64,000 nucleotides of DNA from Glycomyces tritici (GTDB taxonomy: Bacteria > Actinomycetota > Actinomycetes > Mycobacteriales > Micromonosporaceae): positions 173,657-237,656 of the forward strand of contig NZ_JAUEMJ010000008.1 of NCBI RefSeq assembly GCF_030403505.1, given 5' to 3'. The translations under genes were made by a program, and so were the position numbers. Positions 52,091 to 60,448 of this stretch are shown here, one piece after another (positions within the stretch are counted from its first letter, which is position 1; the number at the start of each line of letters is the position of its first letter). The notes under the pieces are model-generated. The model ran no database searches. It was not told the origin of the DNA and saw nothing but the letters and a program-made list of their open reading frames with translations.

Positions 52091-52406
52091 TGGTCCCTTC
52101 TGGAATGAGGGACGTCCGCCATGCGGTGGTCTCCACGGTGACACCGGTGATGCCCGGGAGGGTCTTGAGCACCATGGCGTGCGCCGACTCGTGCAGGGCG
52201 AACGAGGCGACGAGCCCGAGCATCCCGCTCTTGGCGCACAGGAGCGCCAGGAGGACCAGGCCGGAGTCGCCCGAGCGCGCCCACCAGGCCAGTGCGGCGA
52301 GGGTGAGGAGCCCGAGGAACGCGGCGAGCGGCCAGACCGAGGCGGCCACGGCCCAGGCCACTCGGAGGACCCGCAGTTCACCCGGCGGGTACGTTGTCCG
52401 CGCCAC
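51882..52406 (-). CDS. Membrane metalloprotease-like protein (HExxH, M50-like)
   Basis: The 174-residue protein has about four to five hydrophobic helices. HESAH (residues 72-76), inside a helix (SFALHESAHAMVLKTLPG), is an intramembrane HExxH zinc motif. LPVFGDGQALW near residue 155 could supply the third ligand, as the LDG motif does in site-2 proteases. It resembles small M50-like proteins such as YydH of peptide operons. It is the last gene of the operon with the peptide and ABC genes and could cut the peptide within the membrane. GTG 52406 overlaps the previous gene by 29 nt. Confidence 0.65.
   Translation of the reverse strand: MARTTYPPGELRVLRVAWAVAASVWPLAAFLGLLTLAALAWWARSGDSGLVLLALLCAKSGMLGLVASFALHESAHAMVLKTLPGITGVTVETTAWRTSLIPEGTITRGGNALVALAGPLACAAVGAVLWLTGTDRDLAWWYFLHLAFLLPVFGDGQALWRCFRGARAAPHERR
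51887..51914. terminator. Hairpin at the convergent end of the peptide operon
   Basis: Perfect 13-bp arms (51887-51899 and 51902-51914) meet at a 2-nt centre. It overlaps the last codons of the HExxH gene and lies inside the rightward HTH frame, so it could terminate both transcripts. Confidence 0.65.
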
Positions 52407-52725
52407 GGCCGCGCATTTCCTGGAGCAGGTGTTCGCGCCGCTGCTTCAGCCGCCGGAACATGACCTGGATGAGGGCGAGCTGGAGGGCCAGCACCGCGAA
52501 GATGATGATGATCGGCACGGGGTTCCCCACCCCGGCGGTGATGTCCACGACCCCGTCGGGGCGTTCGACGGCGTCGAACTTCAAGGCCCCGAACAGGCCC
52601 GTCCGGTGGACGTCACCGCTGTTGTCACCGGTGAACATCAGCACCAGCATGGCGCCGACCGTTATCACGAGGGTGAGCAGTCCCGCTCCGGCTACGGAGT
52701 TGATGACCAGCAGCGCCTTTCTCAT
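52378..52725 (-). CDS. Small two-helix membrane protein of the peptide operon
   Basis: The 115-residue protein has a first membrane helix at residues ~7-32 and a second at ~70-92, ending in a basic tail (FRRLKQRREHLLQEM). The loop between them is ~35 residues. I do not recognise the family. It starts at ATG 52725 after AAGGAGG, inside the last 101 nt of the ABC permease. Its position among export genes suggests an accessory or immunity role, which is inference only. Confidence 0.7.
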   Translation of the reverse strand: MRKALLVINSVAGAGLLTLVITVGAMLVLMFTGDNSGDVHRTGLFGALKFDAVERPDGVVDITAGVGNPVPIIIIFAVLALQLALIQVMFRRLKQRREHLLQEMRGRGADNVPAG

Positions 52726-54139
52726 TGCGCCTCCTTGATTCGTCGAGGTGGATGCCTTGGATTGCGTATGCGGCGAAGAGCGCGGTGGCGCCGGCCAGGA
52801 CGGCGCCCATCGCCCACGGGGAGAGGCTGAGCACGCCGAGCCCGATGACGACGAGGCCCGCGACGACGGCGACGGCCGAGAGGCCGAGGAACACCGAGAG
52901 CGGGTTGTCCTTCTCCGCCGGGAAGATCACGCCGATGCCGGTGGTGATGACCGCGCTCGCGGCGGCGGCCGCGATCATCTGCCAGCCGTCCGCGGCCCAG
53001 TCGGGGTCGACGACGGCCGCGGTGAGCGTGAACGGGACCGCGAACACACTGATGAGCACGCACTGGGCGCGCAGCAGGCGGGCGAACACCCGCCGGGCCG
53101 GGACCCGGGTGCCGGGGATCGCTCGCAGCACCGCGGTGGCCGTGAACTGGTACAGGCCGCCGACGGTGAGGAGCGAGAGCGCCCAGATCGGGTTGGCGGC
53201 GCCGGTCAGCAGCAGGTAGATGAACAGTGCGACGGCGAGCATCGCGGCGGTGGCGGTGTGGGAGCTGCGGATCAGGCACCAGTCGTAGGGCGAGAGGAGC
53301 CTGCGGCCCCATGAGCCGGCCCGGACGTTCAGGTACCGGGACTGTCGAATGTGGCGGTTCGGGGAGAGTGCGACGGCGAGGACGGCGAGGAGTGCGGCCG
53401 CGGTGACCGATGCGGTGAGCACCGGCACCAGGCCGTGGTCGTCCGCTGCGTCCGCGATCGCCGTGGCCCACAGGCGGGAGGGCTCCTCGTCGAGGAAGGC
53501 GGTGGTGATGCGGGTGATCATCGAGCCGGAGAGGGAGGCGTACACCGCCACGAGCACGAAGAGGACCAGGATGTTGAGGATGCTCGCGACCCGCTCGAGC
53601 CGCGCGAGTGTCCACAGTCGAGTCATGAGCTGGTGGAGCACGGACAGCACGAGGTAGGCGAGGACCGCGGGCAGGACCACCGAGACCGTGATCGGGCCGA
53701 ACGAGGCCGGCCCGAGGAGGATGACCGCATTGGCGACCAGTGCGAACACTCCCGCGGCGGCGACCACGCCGGTCATCGCGGCCTCGTAGAGGAGGAACGC
53801 CAGCGACCGCTCGCGGTTGGTCACCGGCATCTGGAAGCTCAGCTCCAGCAGCCCGTCCGCGTTCACGAAGAGCACCTTCACGGTGAGGAACGCGATCTGG
53901 ACCCACAGGAGCGCGGAGACCGTCGTGGTGTCGAACAGCAGGTCCCACACTTCGCGCCGCTCGGTCAGCTGCTCGAGGAAGAAGTACGCGGCTACGGTGA
54001 GGACGGCGACGAAGAGCACGCCCGCGGCGAGTGCGCCGATGCGCACCGGCACGGATTTGAGGACCCCGACGGACAGGACGCGGCGCCGGAAGAACACCAG
54101 CAGCATCCTGGCGAGGACGAGCGACTGTCGGAGGCGCAT
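52625..54139 (-). CDS. ABC-2-like exporter permease of the peptide operon
   Basis: The 504-residue membrane protein has about twelve hydrophobic segments (for example VLFVAVLTVAAYFFLEQL, ATAAMLAVALFIYLLLTG). It pairs with the ATPase encoded 2 nt upstream. No ATPase or peptidase domain is fused, unlike PCAT exporters. The C-terminal ~35 residues overlap the next gene in another frame and are rich in Arg/Gly, so the original stop may have been lost. By context it exports the 88-residue peptide or gives immunity to it. Confidence 0.78.
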   Translation of the reverse strand: MRLRQSLVLARMLLVFFRRRVLSVGVLKSVPVRIGALAAGVLFVAVLTVAAYFFLEQLTERREVWDLLFDTTTVSALLWVQIAFLTVKVLFVNADGLLELSFQMPVTNRERSLAFLLYEAAMTGVVAAAGVFALVANAVILLGPASFGPITVSVVLPAVLAYLVLSVLHQLMTRLWTLARLERVASILNILVLFVLVAVYASLSGSMITRITTAFLDEEPSRLWATAIADAADDHGLVPVLTASVTAAALLAVLAVALSPNRHIRQSRYLNVRAGSWGRRLLSPYDWCLIRSSHTATAAMLAVALFIYLLLTGAANPIWALSLLTVGGLYQFTATAVLRAIPGTRVPARRVFARLLRAQCVLISVFAVPFTLTAAVVDPDWAADGWQMIAAAAASAVITTGIGVIFPAEKDNPLSVFLGLSAVAVVAGLVVIGLGVLSLSPWAMGAVLAGATALFAAYAIQGIHLDESRRRNEKGAAGHQLRSRSGTAHPRDNGRRHAGADVHR

Positions 54140-54141
54140 CG

Positions 54142-54858
54142 CTATCGCGCGTCCGACTCGAGGTACTCGAAGACCATCGCGGCCAGCGAGCCGTGCTCCT
54201 CCACGAGGTCGCCGGCGGGGGCGTCGTAGATGACCTGCCCGAAGTCCAGGAGGACGATCCGGTCGGCCAGGCGCTCCAGGACGGCGAAGTCGTGCGTGCA
54301 GAGCAGTATGGACCGCCCCTCGTCGCGGGCGCGCGCGAACTCGGCCTCCGCGAGCCGCAGGGCCTCCAGGTCGATGCCGTTCAGCGTCTCGTCGATCACG
54401 GTGAGGGGGCGCCGCATGACCAGGGCCGAGACCAGCTGGGTCTTCTTTCGCATGCCGTGGGAGTAATCCTCGATCAAATGGTCGTACCGCTCGGCCATGG
54501 CGAACTGCCGGAACAGGTCCGCGGCCTCCCCGTGGTCGACCGCGACGCCGTAGAGGGACGCCGTCATGGCCACGTACTCGCGCGCGGTGAGGAACTCGGG
54601 GAGGTAGTCGTTGCTGGAGAGGTACATGCCGTGGGCCCTCGCGCGCGGGTGGTCGTGCCGGTGCCCGCCGATGAGGACGCTGCCCGACTGCAGCCGCAGC
54701 AGGTCGAAGACGTTCTTGATGAGCGTCGACTTGCCGGACCCGTTCGGGCCGATGAGGCCGACGATCGATCCGGCCTCCACTTCGAACGACACGTCCGCCA
54801 CGGCCTTGACGACGCCGTCGTACGAATAGGAGAGACCCTCGATTTCCAGGAGCGCCAT
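54142..54858 (-). CDS. ABC ATPase of the peptide operon
   Basis: The 238-residue ATPase has Walker A GPNGSGKSTLI and Walker B LTVIDETLNGID. The signature is degenerate, YSHGMRKKTQLVSAL, as in many ABC-2 drug and bacteriocin transport ATPases (SxGMxxR/K type). ATG 54858 follows GAAGG. It works with the permease encoded 2 nt downstream and is separated from the peptide gene by a hairpin, so it is probably expressed at a lower level than the peptide. Confidence 0.88.
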   Translation of the reverse strand: MALLEIEGLSYSYDGVVKAVADVSFEVEAGSIVGLIGPNGSGKSTLIKNVFDLLRLQSGSVLIGGHRHDHPRARAHGMYLSSNDYLPEFLTAREYVAMTASLYGVAVDHGEAADLFRQFAMAERYDHLIEDYSHGMRKKTQLVSALVMRRPLTVIDETLNGIDLEALRLAEAEFARARDEGRSILLCTHDFAVLERLADRIVLLDFGQVIYDAPAGDLVEEHGSLAAMVFEYLESDAR

Positions 54859-54892
54859 GGTGTCCTTCCCGCTGCGTTGCTCTATTGCGAAA

Positions 54893-54926
54893 GTGGCCCG
54901 GGAATGCGCGTGGCATCCCGGGCCAC
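54893..54926 (-). terminator. Attenuator-like hairpin between peptide and ABC genes
   Basis: A 14-bp stem with one bulged A (GTGGCCCGGGA paired with TCCCGGGCCAC, plus TGC/GCA) is followed on the minus strand by TTT. It lies between the peptide stop (54971) and ATPase start (54858). Partial termination here would give many peptide transcripts and fewer transporter transcripts, a usual pattern in bacteriocin operons. Confidence 0.65.
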
Positions 54927-54970
54927 CATGTTCGCTGTTTAAATCGCCGGTGATGTCGACTCTTTCGAGG

Positions 54971-55237
54971 CTACACACACTGGACGTTGATGGAAACGCC
55001 CGACCAGCTCCAGTTCCAGCTACCGGTGAATCGCTTCCCCTTGTAGACGACGCACCAGATCGAGAGACCTGCGAGAATCGTGACACCAAGGGCGAGGATC
55101 ACGGCGAGCAGCACCACGTACCAGGCGTCGTACCGAACGAGAGCGCTGTCGAGCTTCCCCTTCATGGTCTCGACGGCCTGGGCGGCACCGACCTGAGCCT
55201 TGACGACCGGCTTGATCGCCATAGTTGAGATAGACAT
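54971..55237 (-). CDS. 88-residue single-TM peptide, candidate secreted-peptide precursor
   Basis: The peptide starts at ATG 55237 behind a strong AAAGGAGG site. Residues 1-37 are polar, residues ~38-65 form one hydrophobic helix (AWYVVLLAVILALGVTIL) and the last 23 residues are KGKR followed by a Trp-rich segment, FTGSWNWSWSGV, and Cys87. Cys62 lies at the helix end. I find no similarity to a known bacteriocin. The strong ribosome site, following hairpin, ABC pair and HExxH membrane protein fit a precursor whose C-terminal part is released. A small structural membrane protein is the alternative. Confidence 0.7.
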   Translation of the reverse strand: MSISTMAIKPVVKAQVGAAQAVETMKGKLDSALVRYDAWYVVLLAVILALGVTILAGLSIWCVVYKGKRFTGSWNWSWSGVSINVQCV

Positions 55238-55238
55238 T

Positions 55239-55646
55239 TCATTGCCTCCTTTCGAGTGTCGAACTCGAAATCAATGATTCCGGTTCGGCGAGGATTTCGA
55301 AAGTGTCGGAAACGCCACTCTTCAAGCGGAGTGCGCGTTGTCGGTGAGAGGCGATGACGGCCGCTTCCGAACGCGATGCGATCGTCAGTTTCGCAAAGAT
55401 GCCGGCGATGTGCTTGCGCACTGTCCGCTCGGTGATGAACAGAGTCGATGCGATCTTCGCATTCGAGAGGCAGTCGCCGAGGGCGAGCATGATCTCGCAT
55501 TCACGGGAAGTCAAAGAGGACACATCCGCGGCGTGCGCCCACGGCGGGGCCTCACAGGCGTGCCGGTACTCGCACGGCGCCGGGGGTTCGGTGCGCAGTG
55601 CATCGGAAGGCGCCGCACGGCCTTCGGCAAGGCGTTGCAATGTCAT
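55239..55646 (-). CDS. LuxR-type helix-turn-helix regulator heading the peptide operon
   Basis: The 135-residue protein has a polar N-terminus and a LuxR helix-turn-helix at residues ~50-105 (LTSRECEIMLALGDCLSNAK, FITERTVRKHIAGIFAKL), with no receiver domain. ATG 55646 is my choice; the frame is open far upstream but with shadow-like composition. Its stop lies 1 nt before the peptide ATG, and its last codons carry the peptide's ribosome site. Regulator and peptide are therefore co-transcribed. It may read peptide levels, directly or indirectly. Confidence 0.75.
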   Translation of the reverse strand: MTLQRLAEGRAAPSDALRTEPPAPCEYRHACEAPPWAHAADVSSLTSRECEIMLALGDCLSNAKIASTLFITERTVRKHIAGIFAKLTIASRSEAAVIASHRQRALRLKSGVSDTFEILAEPESLISSSTLERRQ

Positions 55647-55778
55647 GGCTCCATTCGCGACCGGGGGCGGTGACCGTGGTCCAGCCGTCACAGCGTGGCG
55701 ACCGGCCCGAATCAATGTCGCAGCAACCCCGTGCGCGGCACAACCGCGACAGCGTGAATCGCCCCGGTCGGCGCGACT

Positions 55779-55795
55779 TTGCGTCGGCGACGCAA
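55779..55795. promoter_or_regulatory. Perfect palindrome upstream of the peptide operon
   Basis: TTGCGTCG-G-CGACGCAA has perfect 8-bp arms around one base. It lies 133 nt upstream of the LuxR start and may be an operator for the peptide operon. No matching copy was seen near the other HTH gene. Confidence 0.4.
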
Positions 55796-55812
55796 TGCCT
55801 GCGCCGCAAATC

Positions 55813-55842
55813 GGCCGGGCCGGGTGGCGACCCGGCCCGGCC
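55813..55842 (-). terminator. Terminator of the DUF5648-like gene
   Basis: A perfect 13-bp GC stem (55813-55825 with 55830-55842) with loop GGCG lies 20 nt after the leftward stop at 55862. It also insulates the peptide operon downstream. Confidence 0.8.
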
Positions 55843-55861
55843 CCCCTCCGTGCTCCTGGCC

Positions 55862-56890
55862 TCACCACCACTGGGCGACGGTCACCGGCGCGTATCCCCC
55901 GTTGTCGCCGAGGTTCGAGTCGTTGAAGCTCAACTGCAGCTTCCGGCTGGTGCCGCCGAGCGATTCGTACACCATGCAGGGCGTTCCGGTGTGCACCGTG
56001 CCGATCGCCGGGAACCACGCTCCGGCCTCGTACCAGCCCCAGCCGTGGACGTACATGGCGCCGACGTCGACCCTCCCGATGAGCGAGTAAGGCGCCAGCT
56101 CAGGTGCCGGCCCGCCCGGGTTGTGGCTGAACAGATCGCCGAACACCGACTCCTCGCGTCCCCAGTAGTCGACCCTGATGACGCTGCCGGGGGCCGCCGT
56201 GACCTTCAGCGCGTCGCCGTCCAGGAGGTTCGCCGAGCGCTGCCAGTCGGTCACCTGGTTGCCGTAGGCGTTCCACGCCGAAGGGTCCTCGTCGTCGGGC
56301 GAGACGTCGCTGGTGCACAGGACCAGCGGCGCTCCGGGCGGCGGCAGCAGGAAGCCCTCGGTGCGGTGCAGCGTCCAGCCGGACGGCACCGGCGTCCAGG
56401 GACGCCAGGTGGCCATCGCCGCGTTGTCTCCGAGCGCCGGGTTCCAGTAGCTGCGGAGCGGCTCTGCGCCGCTGGGCGACAAGGTCGAGACGTAGCCCTC
56501 GATCCGGAAGAGCACGTATTCGTCGCCCGAGGTCCGCCGGTCGCCGACCTCCCCGGCCCAGTTGGGATCGGTGGTGAGGAAGTTGTCGCCGCGGGCGGCG
56601 CTCCACCAGTGGTAGAGGGGGACTGAGTTCGCCGGCTGCGGGTTCGCCGGGTTGTAGACGAAACCCTGGATGCCGACGGCCCGGTAGCCGGGGTCCGCCG
56701 CGCAGGTGCGGAAGTACTTGCACGTCCATGTCGACTGGGTGGTGGTGAAGTGGTCGCCTCGGGTCGGGCTGAAGAAGGAGACGAGCGGCACCAGTGCGGG
56801 GCCGGTCGCCGCGGCGGGCAGGGCCGGGGTGGTCGCGATGACGGTCAGAGCCAGCGCGATGGCGAGCGCAACTCGCTTGAGCAGACGCAT
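55862..56890 (-). CDS. Secreted protein with DUF5648-like repeats
   Basis: The 342-residue precursor starts at ATG 56890 after AAAGGAG and has a signal peptide (LLKRVALAIALALTVIATTP, cleavage near AAATG). Three ~45-50-residue repeats carry GDHFTTT, GDNFLTT and GDNAAMA, each followed by a segment like GYRAVGIQGFVY, GDEYVLFRIEGYV or GWTLHRTEGFL. That is the DUF5648 pattern. A C-terminal ~140-residue domain has two Cys and many aromatics. These proteins are exported and may bind carbohydrate, but the function is unproven. Confidence 0.72.
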   Translation of the reverse strand: MRLLKRVALAIALALTVIATTPALPAAATGPALVPLVSFFSPTRGDHFTTTQSTWTCKYFRTCAADPGYRAVGIQGFVYNPANPQPANSVPLYHWWSAARGDNFLTTDPNWAGEVGDRRTSGDEYVLFRIEGYVSTLSPSGAEPLRSYWNPALGDNAAMATWRPWTPVPSGWTLHRTEGFLLPPPGAPLVLCTSDVSPDDEDPSAWNAYGNQVTDWQRSANLLDGDALKVTAAPGSVIRVDYWGREESVFGDLFSHNPGGPAPELAPYSLIGRVDVGAMYVHGWGWYEAGAWFPAIGTVHTGTPCMVYESLGGTSRKLQLSFNDSNLGDNGGYAPVTVAQWW

Positions 56891-57130
56891 GGGGCTCCTT
56901 TCGGGCTCGGTGTGCAAGCTCAGTATGAGCGCCCAACGTAGACCCATGGGTTCATGCGTGACGTGCGAAAACTCCGCTTTGTCTTGTCGCCGTCGGCGTT
57001 CGGACCACTTCACGGGACGAGGCGGGCGCGATTCGCCGAAAGGCTCGAATGCGGTTCGATGCCCGGGATCGAACACGCTCGTTCGGGTTTGTCACGCGCC
57101 GACGGCTTGGTGCGCGCCGATGACGAGGGT

Positions 57131-57159
57131 CGGGCCCGCAGGTGTCGCCTGCGGGCCCG
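57131..57159 (-). terminator. Terminator of the DNA ligase gene
   Basis: A perfect 12-bp stem (57131-57142 with 57148-57159) with loop TGTCG lies 18 nt past the ligase stop. Confidence 0.8.
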
Positions 57160-57177
57160 GCCGTGGCCTTCGGAGCG

Positions 57178-59259
57178 TCAGTCGAGGTGCGCGGCGATCC
57201 GCTCGGCGAACGCTTCGGGGGTGATGATCTCGACCCCGAGCGCTTCGGCCTTGGCCCGCTTGCTGCCGGCCTTCTCCCCCGCGACGACCAGGCTCGTCTT
57301 CGCGGACACGCTCGACGACGCCTTCCCGCCGGCGCGGGCGATCAGCTCGTTCATCTGCGTCCGCGAGTAGTCCGCGAGCAGCCCGCTCATCGAGCCGGTC
57401 ACGACGACGGCCATGCCCGCGAGCGGCAGCGCGCCGCCGGCGCCTTCACCCGTTTCACCGTCCGCCTGGGGTGCGACGAACCCGGGCTGGGCCAGGTTCA
57501 CGCCGGCGTCCTGGAGCTTCTCGACCACCACGGCCAACTCCGCGAGTTCGGCGACGATGACCGGCGCCTTCTCCGGGCCGATGCCGTCCACCTGCTCGAA
57601 CGCGGCGGCATCGGCGGCCTGGACGGCTGCCATCGATCCGAAGTGCGACGCGATCCGCAGGGACATCGATCGTCCGGTGCCGCGGATGCCCAAGGCGCAG
57701 AACACGCGGTTGAGCGGCTGCGCCTTGGCGGCCCCGATGGCCGCGAGGAGCTTGTCGGCGCTAGTGTCCCCCATCCGGTCGAGCGACAAGAGCTGCTCGC
57801 GCGTGAGCGTGAACAGGTCCGCGTAGTCCTCGATCATGCCGCGCTCGACCAGCTGCACGATGATCTTCTCCCCCATGCCGTCGACGTCGAGGCAGTCGCG
57901 GGCCACGGCGTACTGGACCGCTTCGATCCGGCCGCAGGCGCGTCCTCGGACGCAGCGCCAGCGCTCCTGGGACCGGTCGATGTCGGAGCCGCACCGGGGG
58001 CAGGTCTCGGGGAACGCGATCGGCTGCTCTGCGCCCGTGCGGGTGGCGGCGATGGCGCCTTCGACGCGGGGAATGACCTCGCCTGCGCGCAGCACGTAGA
58101 CGCGGTCGCCGATGCGAAGGTCGCGGCGGGTGATGTCGTTCGGGTTGTGGAGGGTCGCGTAAGTGATCGTGGTGCCGCCGACCTCGACGGGCTCGAGGAT
58201 GGCGCGAGGGGCGATGATGCCGGTCCGGCCGACGTTCCACTCCACGTCGCGAAGGACCGTGATCTTCTTGTCCGCCGGGAACTTGTACGCCGTCGCCCAG
58301 TGCGGGGTGCGCGAGCCGGTGCCGGCGTCGGCGCGGTCGGCCGGGGTGTTCGCCTTGATGACCGCGCCGTCGAGTTCGATGTCGAGGTCGGAGCGGATGG
58401 CGCCGATGTGCTCGATGCGCTCCTGGACTTCGTCGAGCGTGCCGCACACGAGCGCGGCGATGCGGCTGCCGATGGTGGTGCCGACCCCGAGCCGGTGAAG
58501 CCGGCCGATGAGGTCGATGTGGGTGAGGTCCGCGAGCTCCGGGTCGCTCGTGTGCGCGGCATCGGTGAGGGCGTCGTACGCGATGAAGGTCTGCTGCACC
58601 TTATAGGTGCGGTCCCTGGCGCGCAGTGACCCGCTGGAGGCGTTGCGGCGGTTCGCGAACGGCTGGCCGCCATGAGCGACACGGGCCTCGTTCGCAGCCA
58701 TGAACTGCTCCGAAGTCATGAGCACTTCACCGCGGATTTCAACGGTGACCGGTTCGGCGAGTTCGAGCGGCAGTCCGATGATGTGGCCGATCGCGTGCGA
58801 CACGTCCTCGCCCGTGGACCCATCGCCGCGGGTGACGAGTCGTGCAAGCTTTCCTCGCTCATACCTGGCCGCCAGGGCAACACCGTCGAGCTTCGGTTCG
58901 ACGACCCATCCGGCGACCTCCCGGCCGCCGATACGACGCTGGAGGGACGCCGCCCAGTCGGCCAGCTGCTCGGCCGAGAACACGTTCCCGAGGCTGAGCA
59001 TGCGCACCAGGTGCGGCACGTCGCCGGTCGCGACGCCGGCGGCGACCTCGCGCGTGGGCGAGTCGGCGGCGACCTCGTCGGGGTGCGCGTCCTCCCATGC
59101 GGTGATGCCGCGCAGCAGCCGGTCGTAGGCATCGTCGTCCATACCGGACTCGCCGGAGCCGTAGTAGGCCTCCGCGGCGGTACGGGCCGCAGCGACCGCA
59201 GCAAGGTAGTCGGATTCAGTGTCGATGGTGACGGCAGGAGCCACAGGGATCGTTGTCAT
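57178..59259 (-). CDS. ligA: NAD-dependent DNA ligase
   Basis: The 693-residue ligase has all LigA parts: an N-terminal Ia domain, nucleotidyltransferase with adenylated Lys123 in VEPKLDGVA, an OB fold and a Cys4 zinc finger (CPRC...C-x5-C). A helix-hairpin-helix region and a C-terminal BRCT domain ([14 protein letters not shown]) complete it. It seals nicks using NAD+. Some usual motifs drift (SLGNVFS for SLDNAFS), so it may be a second, divergent copy rather than the housekeeping ligase. It borders an accessory region. A TTGTCATGC direct repeat overlaps its start codon. Confidence 0.93.
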   Translation of the reverse strand: MTTIPVAPAVTIDTESDYLAAVAAARTAAEAYYGSGESGMDDDAYDRLLRGITAWEDAHPDEVAADSPTREVAAGVATGDVPHLVRMLSLGNVFSAEQLADWAASLQRRIGGREVAGWVVEPKLDGVALAARYERGKLARLVTRGDGSTGEDVSHAIGHIIGLPLELAEPVTVEIRGEVLMTSEQFMAANEARVAHGGQPFANRRNASSGSLRARDRTYKVQQTFIAYDALTDAAHTSDPELADLTHIDLIGRLHRLGVGTTIGSRIAALVCGTLDEVQERIEHIGAIRSDLDIELDGAVIKANTPADRADAGTGSRTPHWATAYKFPADKKITVLRDVEWNVGRTGIIAPRAILEPVEVGGTTITYATLHNPNDITRRDLRIGDRVYVLRAGEVIPRVEGAIAATRTGAEQPIAFPETCPRCGSDIDRSQERWRCVRGRACGRIEAVQYAVARDCLDVDGMGEKIIVQLVERGMIEDYADLFTLTREQLLSLDRMGDTSADKLLAAIGAAKAQPLNRVFCALGIRGTGRSMSLRIASHFGSMAAVQAADAAAFEQVDGIGPEKAPVIVAELAELAVVVEKLQDAGVNLAQPGFVAPQADGETGEGAGGALPLAGMAVVVTGSMSGLLADYSRTQMNELIARAGGKASSSVSAKTSLVVAGEKAGSKRAKAEALGVEIITPEAFAERIAAHLD

Positions 59260-59277
59260 GCACTCATGTTGTCATGC
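59253..59277. repeat. Tandem TTGTCATGC repeat at the ligase start
   Basis: TTGTCATGC occurs at 59253-59261 and 59269-59277, a 16-bp period. The first copy contains the ligase start codon. It may be an operator or a chance repeat. Confidence 0.4.
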
Positions 59278-59372
59278 GAGTACGACAATTTCCTTCGCGC
59301 TGACCTGCACGAACACGTGATCCGCACCCAAATTGAACGGCGTTATGTCGGGGCCGGCCGCTACGCTGAGCC

Positions 59373-60368
59373 ATGCCCGAGCAGCAGAAACCAGCGCGAC
59401 GCCACCATGTGGTTTCGAAGTTCTACCTGCGCCGGTTTGCCAACCCCCGGAACCAGCTCATCCGGTGCCCGCTCGACGGGAAAGCGCACCTCCAATCAGT
59501 CAACGACGCCACGGTTCGCAAGGACTTCTACAGCGTTCTTGCGGAAGGCGTCGAACAGGATGCGTTCGAGACGGAGTTGGCCGAGGTCGAGACTGAGGCG
59601 GCGGCTGCGTTCACTGCGATCCTGCGTAACGGGGTCTGGCCGCCAACCCTCGAGCACCGGCTTGCAGTGTCCGCGTGGATTGGGCTGCAACACCTGCGTG
59701 GGGAGCACAACCGACGCATGGTCGAGCAGATGCACCGCATACTCACGAAGCTTGAAGTCGGCATGGCTACCGTCGAGCAAATTCGTGAACTCGTGAACGC
59801 TCCGTCCGATGCCCCGGACGACGAAGTCGAAGCGGCGCGGGCGTACATACTCTCGACCGCTGACTCCCTCCCCATCCATCACCATGCGCATCTGATGGCG
59901 ATCGGGCAAGTGCTCGAGCGAGCGATCATGTCGGTGTTCGACCGTCAGCCGTGGACGTTGGTCGAATTTTCTTGGGACGCGCTGGGCACCTCGGATACGC
60001 CGGTGGTTGTCGTTCCTGACGAGGACGCTCTCGCTGGGCTCCGTGCCGTCGGCATCGGCTCCGCCCCAGCGCTGTACGTGCCGTTGAGCACTCGTGCTGG
60101 TTTGTTCATGGATGAACTAGGTGCCACTGCTCCGGATGGGCGCATGTCAGGCAGCCCAGAACTCGCTCGTTCGCTGAACGAGTTCACGCTTCGCACTACA
60201 CGTCGAGCGCTCTACTACCACCCGGACACGGACCCGTTCGCCGGGTTCGAGATGCAGCCGCCACGCGAGCAGGAGGTTATGGTTTCGCACGATCAGCTCA
60301 GCAACTTCATCGACGAAGCAGCGCTTGAGCAAGGCCGTCCCTCTTGGTTGCAGGCATCAACTGAATAG
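59373..60368 (+). CDS. DUF4238-like protein
   Basis: The 331-residue protein opens with the DUF4238 signature RRHHVVSKFYLRRFANPRNQ. A helical middle follows (residues ~60-190), then a beta-rich part (TPVVVVPDEDALAG, SAPALYVPLSTRAG) and a short tail. DUF4238 proteins have no established activity and are common in mobile and accessory regions. Codon use is clearly less GC-biased than upstream genes, which supports recent acquisition. It is the first gene to the right of the ligase and is divergent from it. Confidence 0.78.
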   Translation: MPEQQKPARRHHVVSKFYLRRFANPRNQLIRCPLDGKAHLQSVNDATVRKDFYSVLAEGVEQDAFETELAEVETEAAAAFTAILRNGVWPPTLEHRLAVSAWIGLQHLRGEHNRRMVEQMHRILTKLEVGMATVEQIRELVNAPSDAPDDEVEAARAYILSTADSLPIHHHAHLMAIGQVLERAIMSVFDRQPWTLVEFSWDALGTSDTPVVVVPDEDALAGLRAVGIGSAPALYVPLSTRAGLFMDELGATAPDGRMSGSPELARSLNEFTLRTTRRALYYHPDTDPFAGFEMQPPREQEVMVSHDQLSNFIDEAALEQGRPSWLQASTE

Positions 60369-60448
60369 CCCGACAGCACACCAGAGTCGACCATTCCGCG
60401 AGCGCTGCTTCCGAGGCAGCCCATACGGCTGTACTAGCATGGCCGACT

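Noticed and set aside
51324..57177. Lantibiotic, lasso or radical-SAM modification genes for the peptide locus.
   Set aside because: I looked for LanM/LanB, B1/B2, YcaO and CxxxCxxC radical-SAM motifs in all frames of the neighbourhood and saw none.
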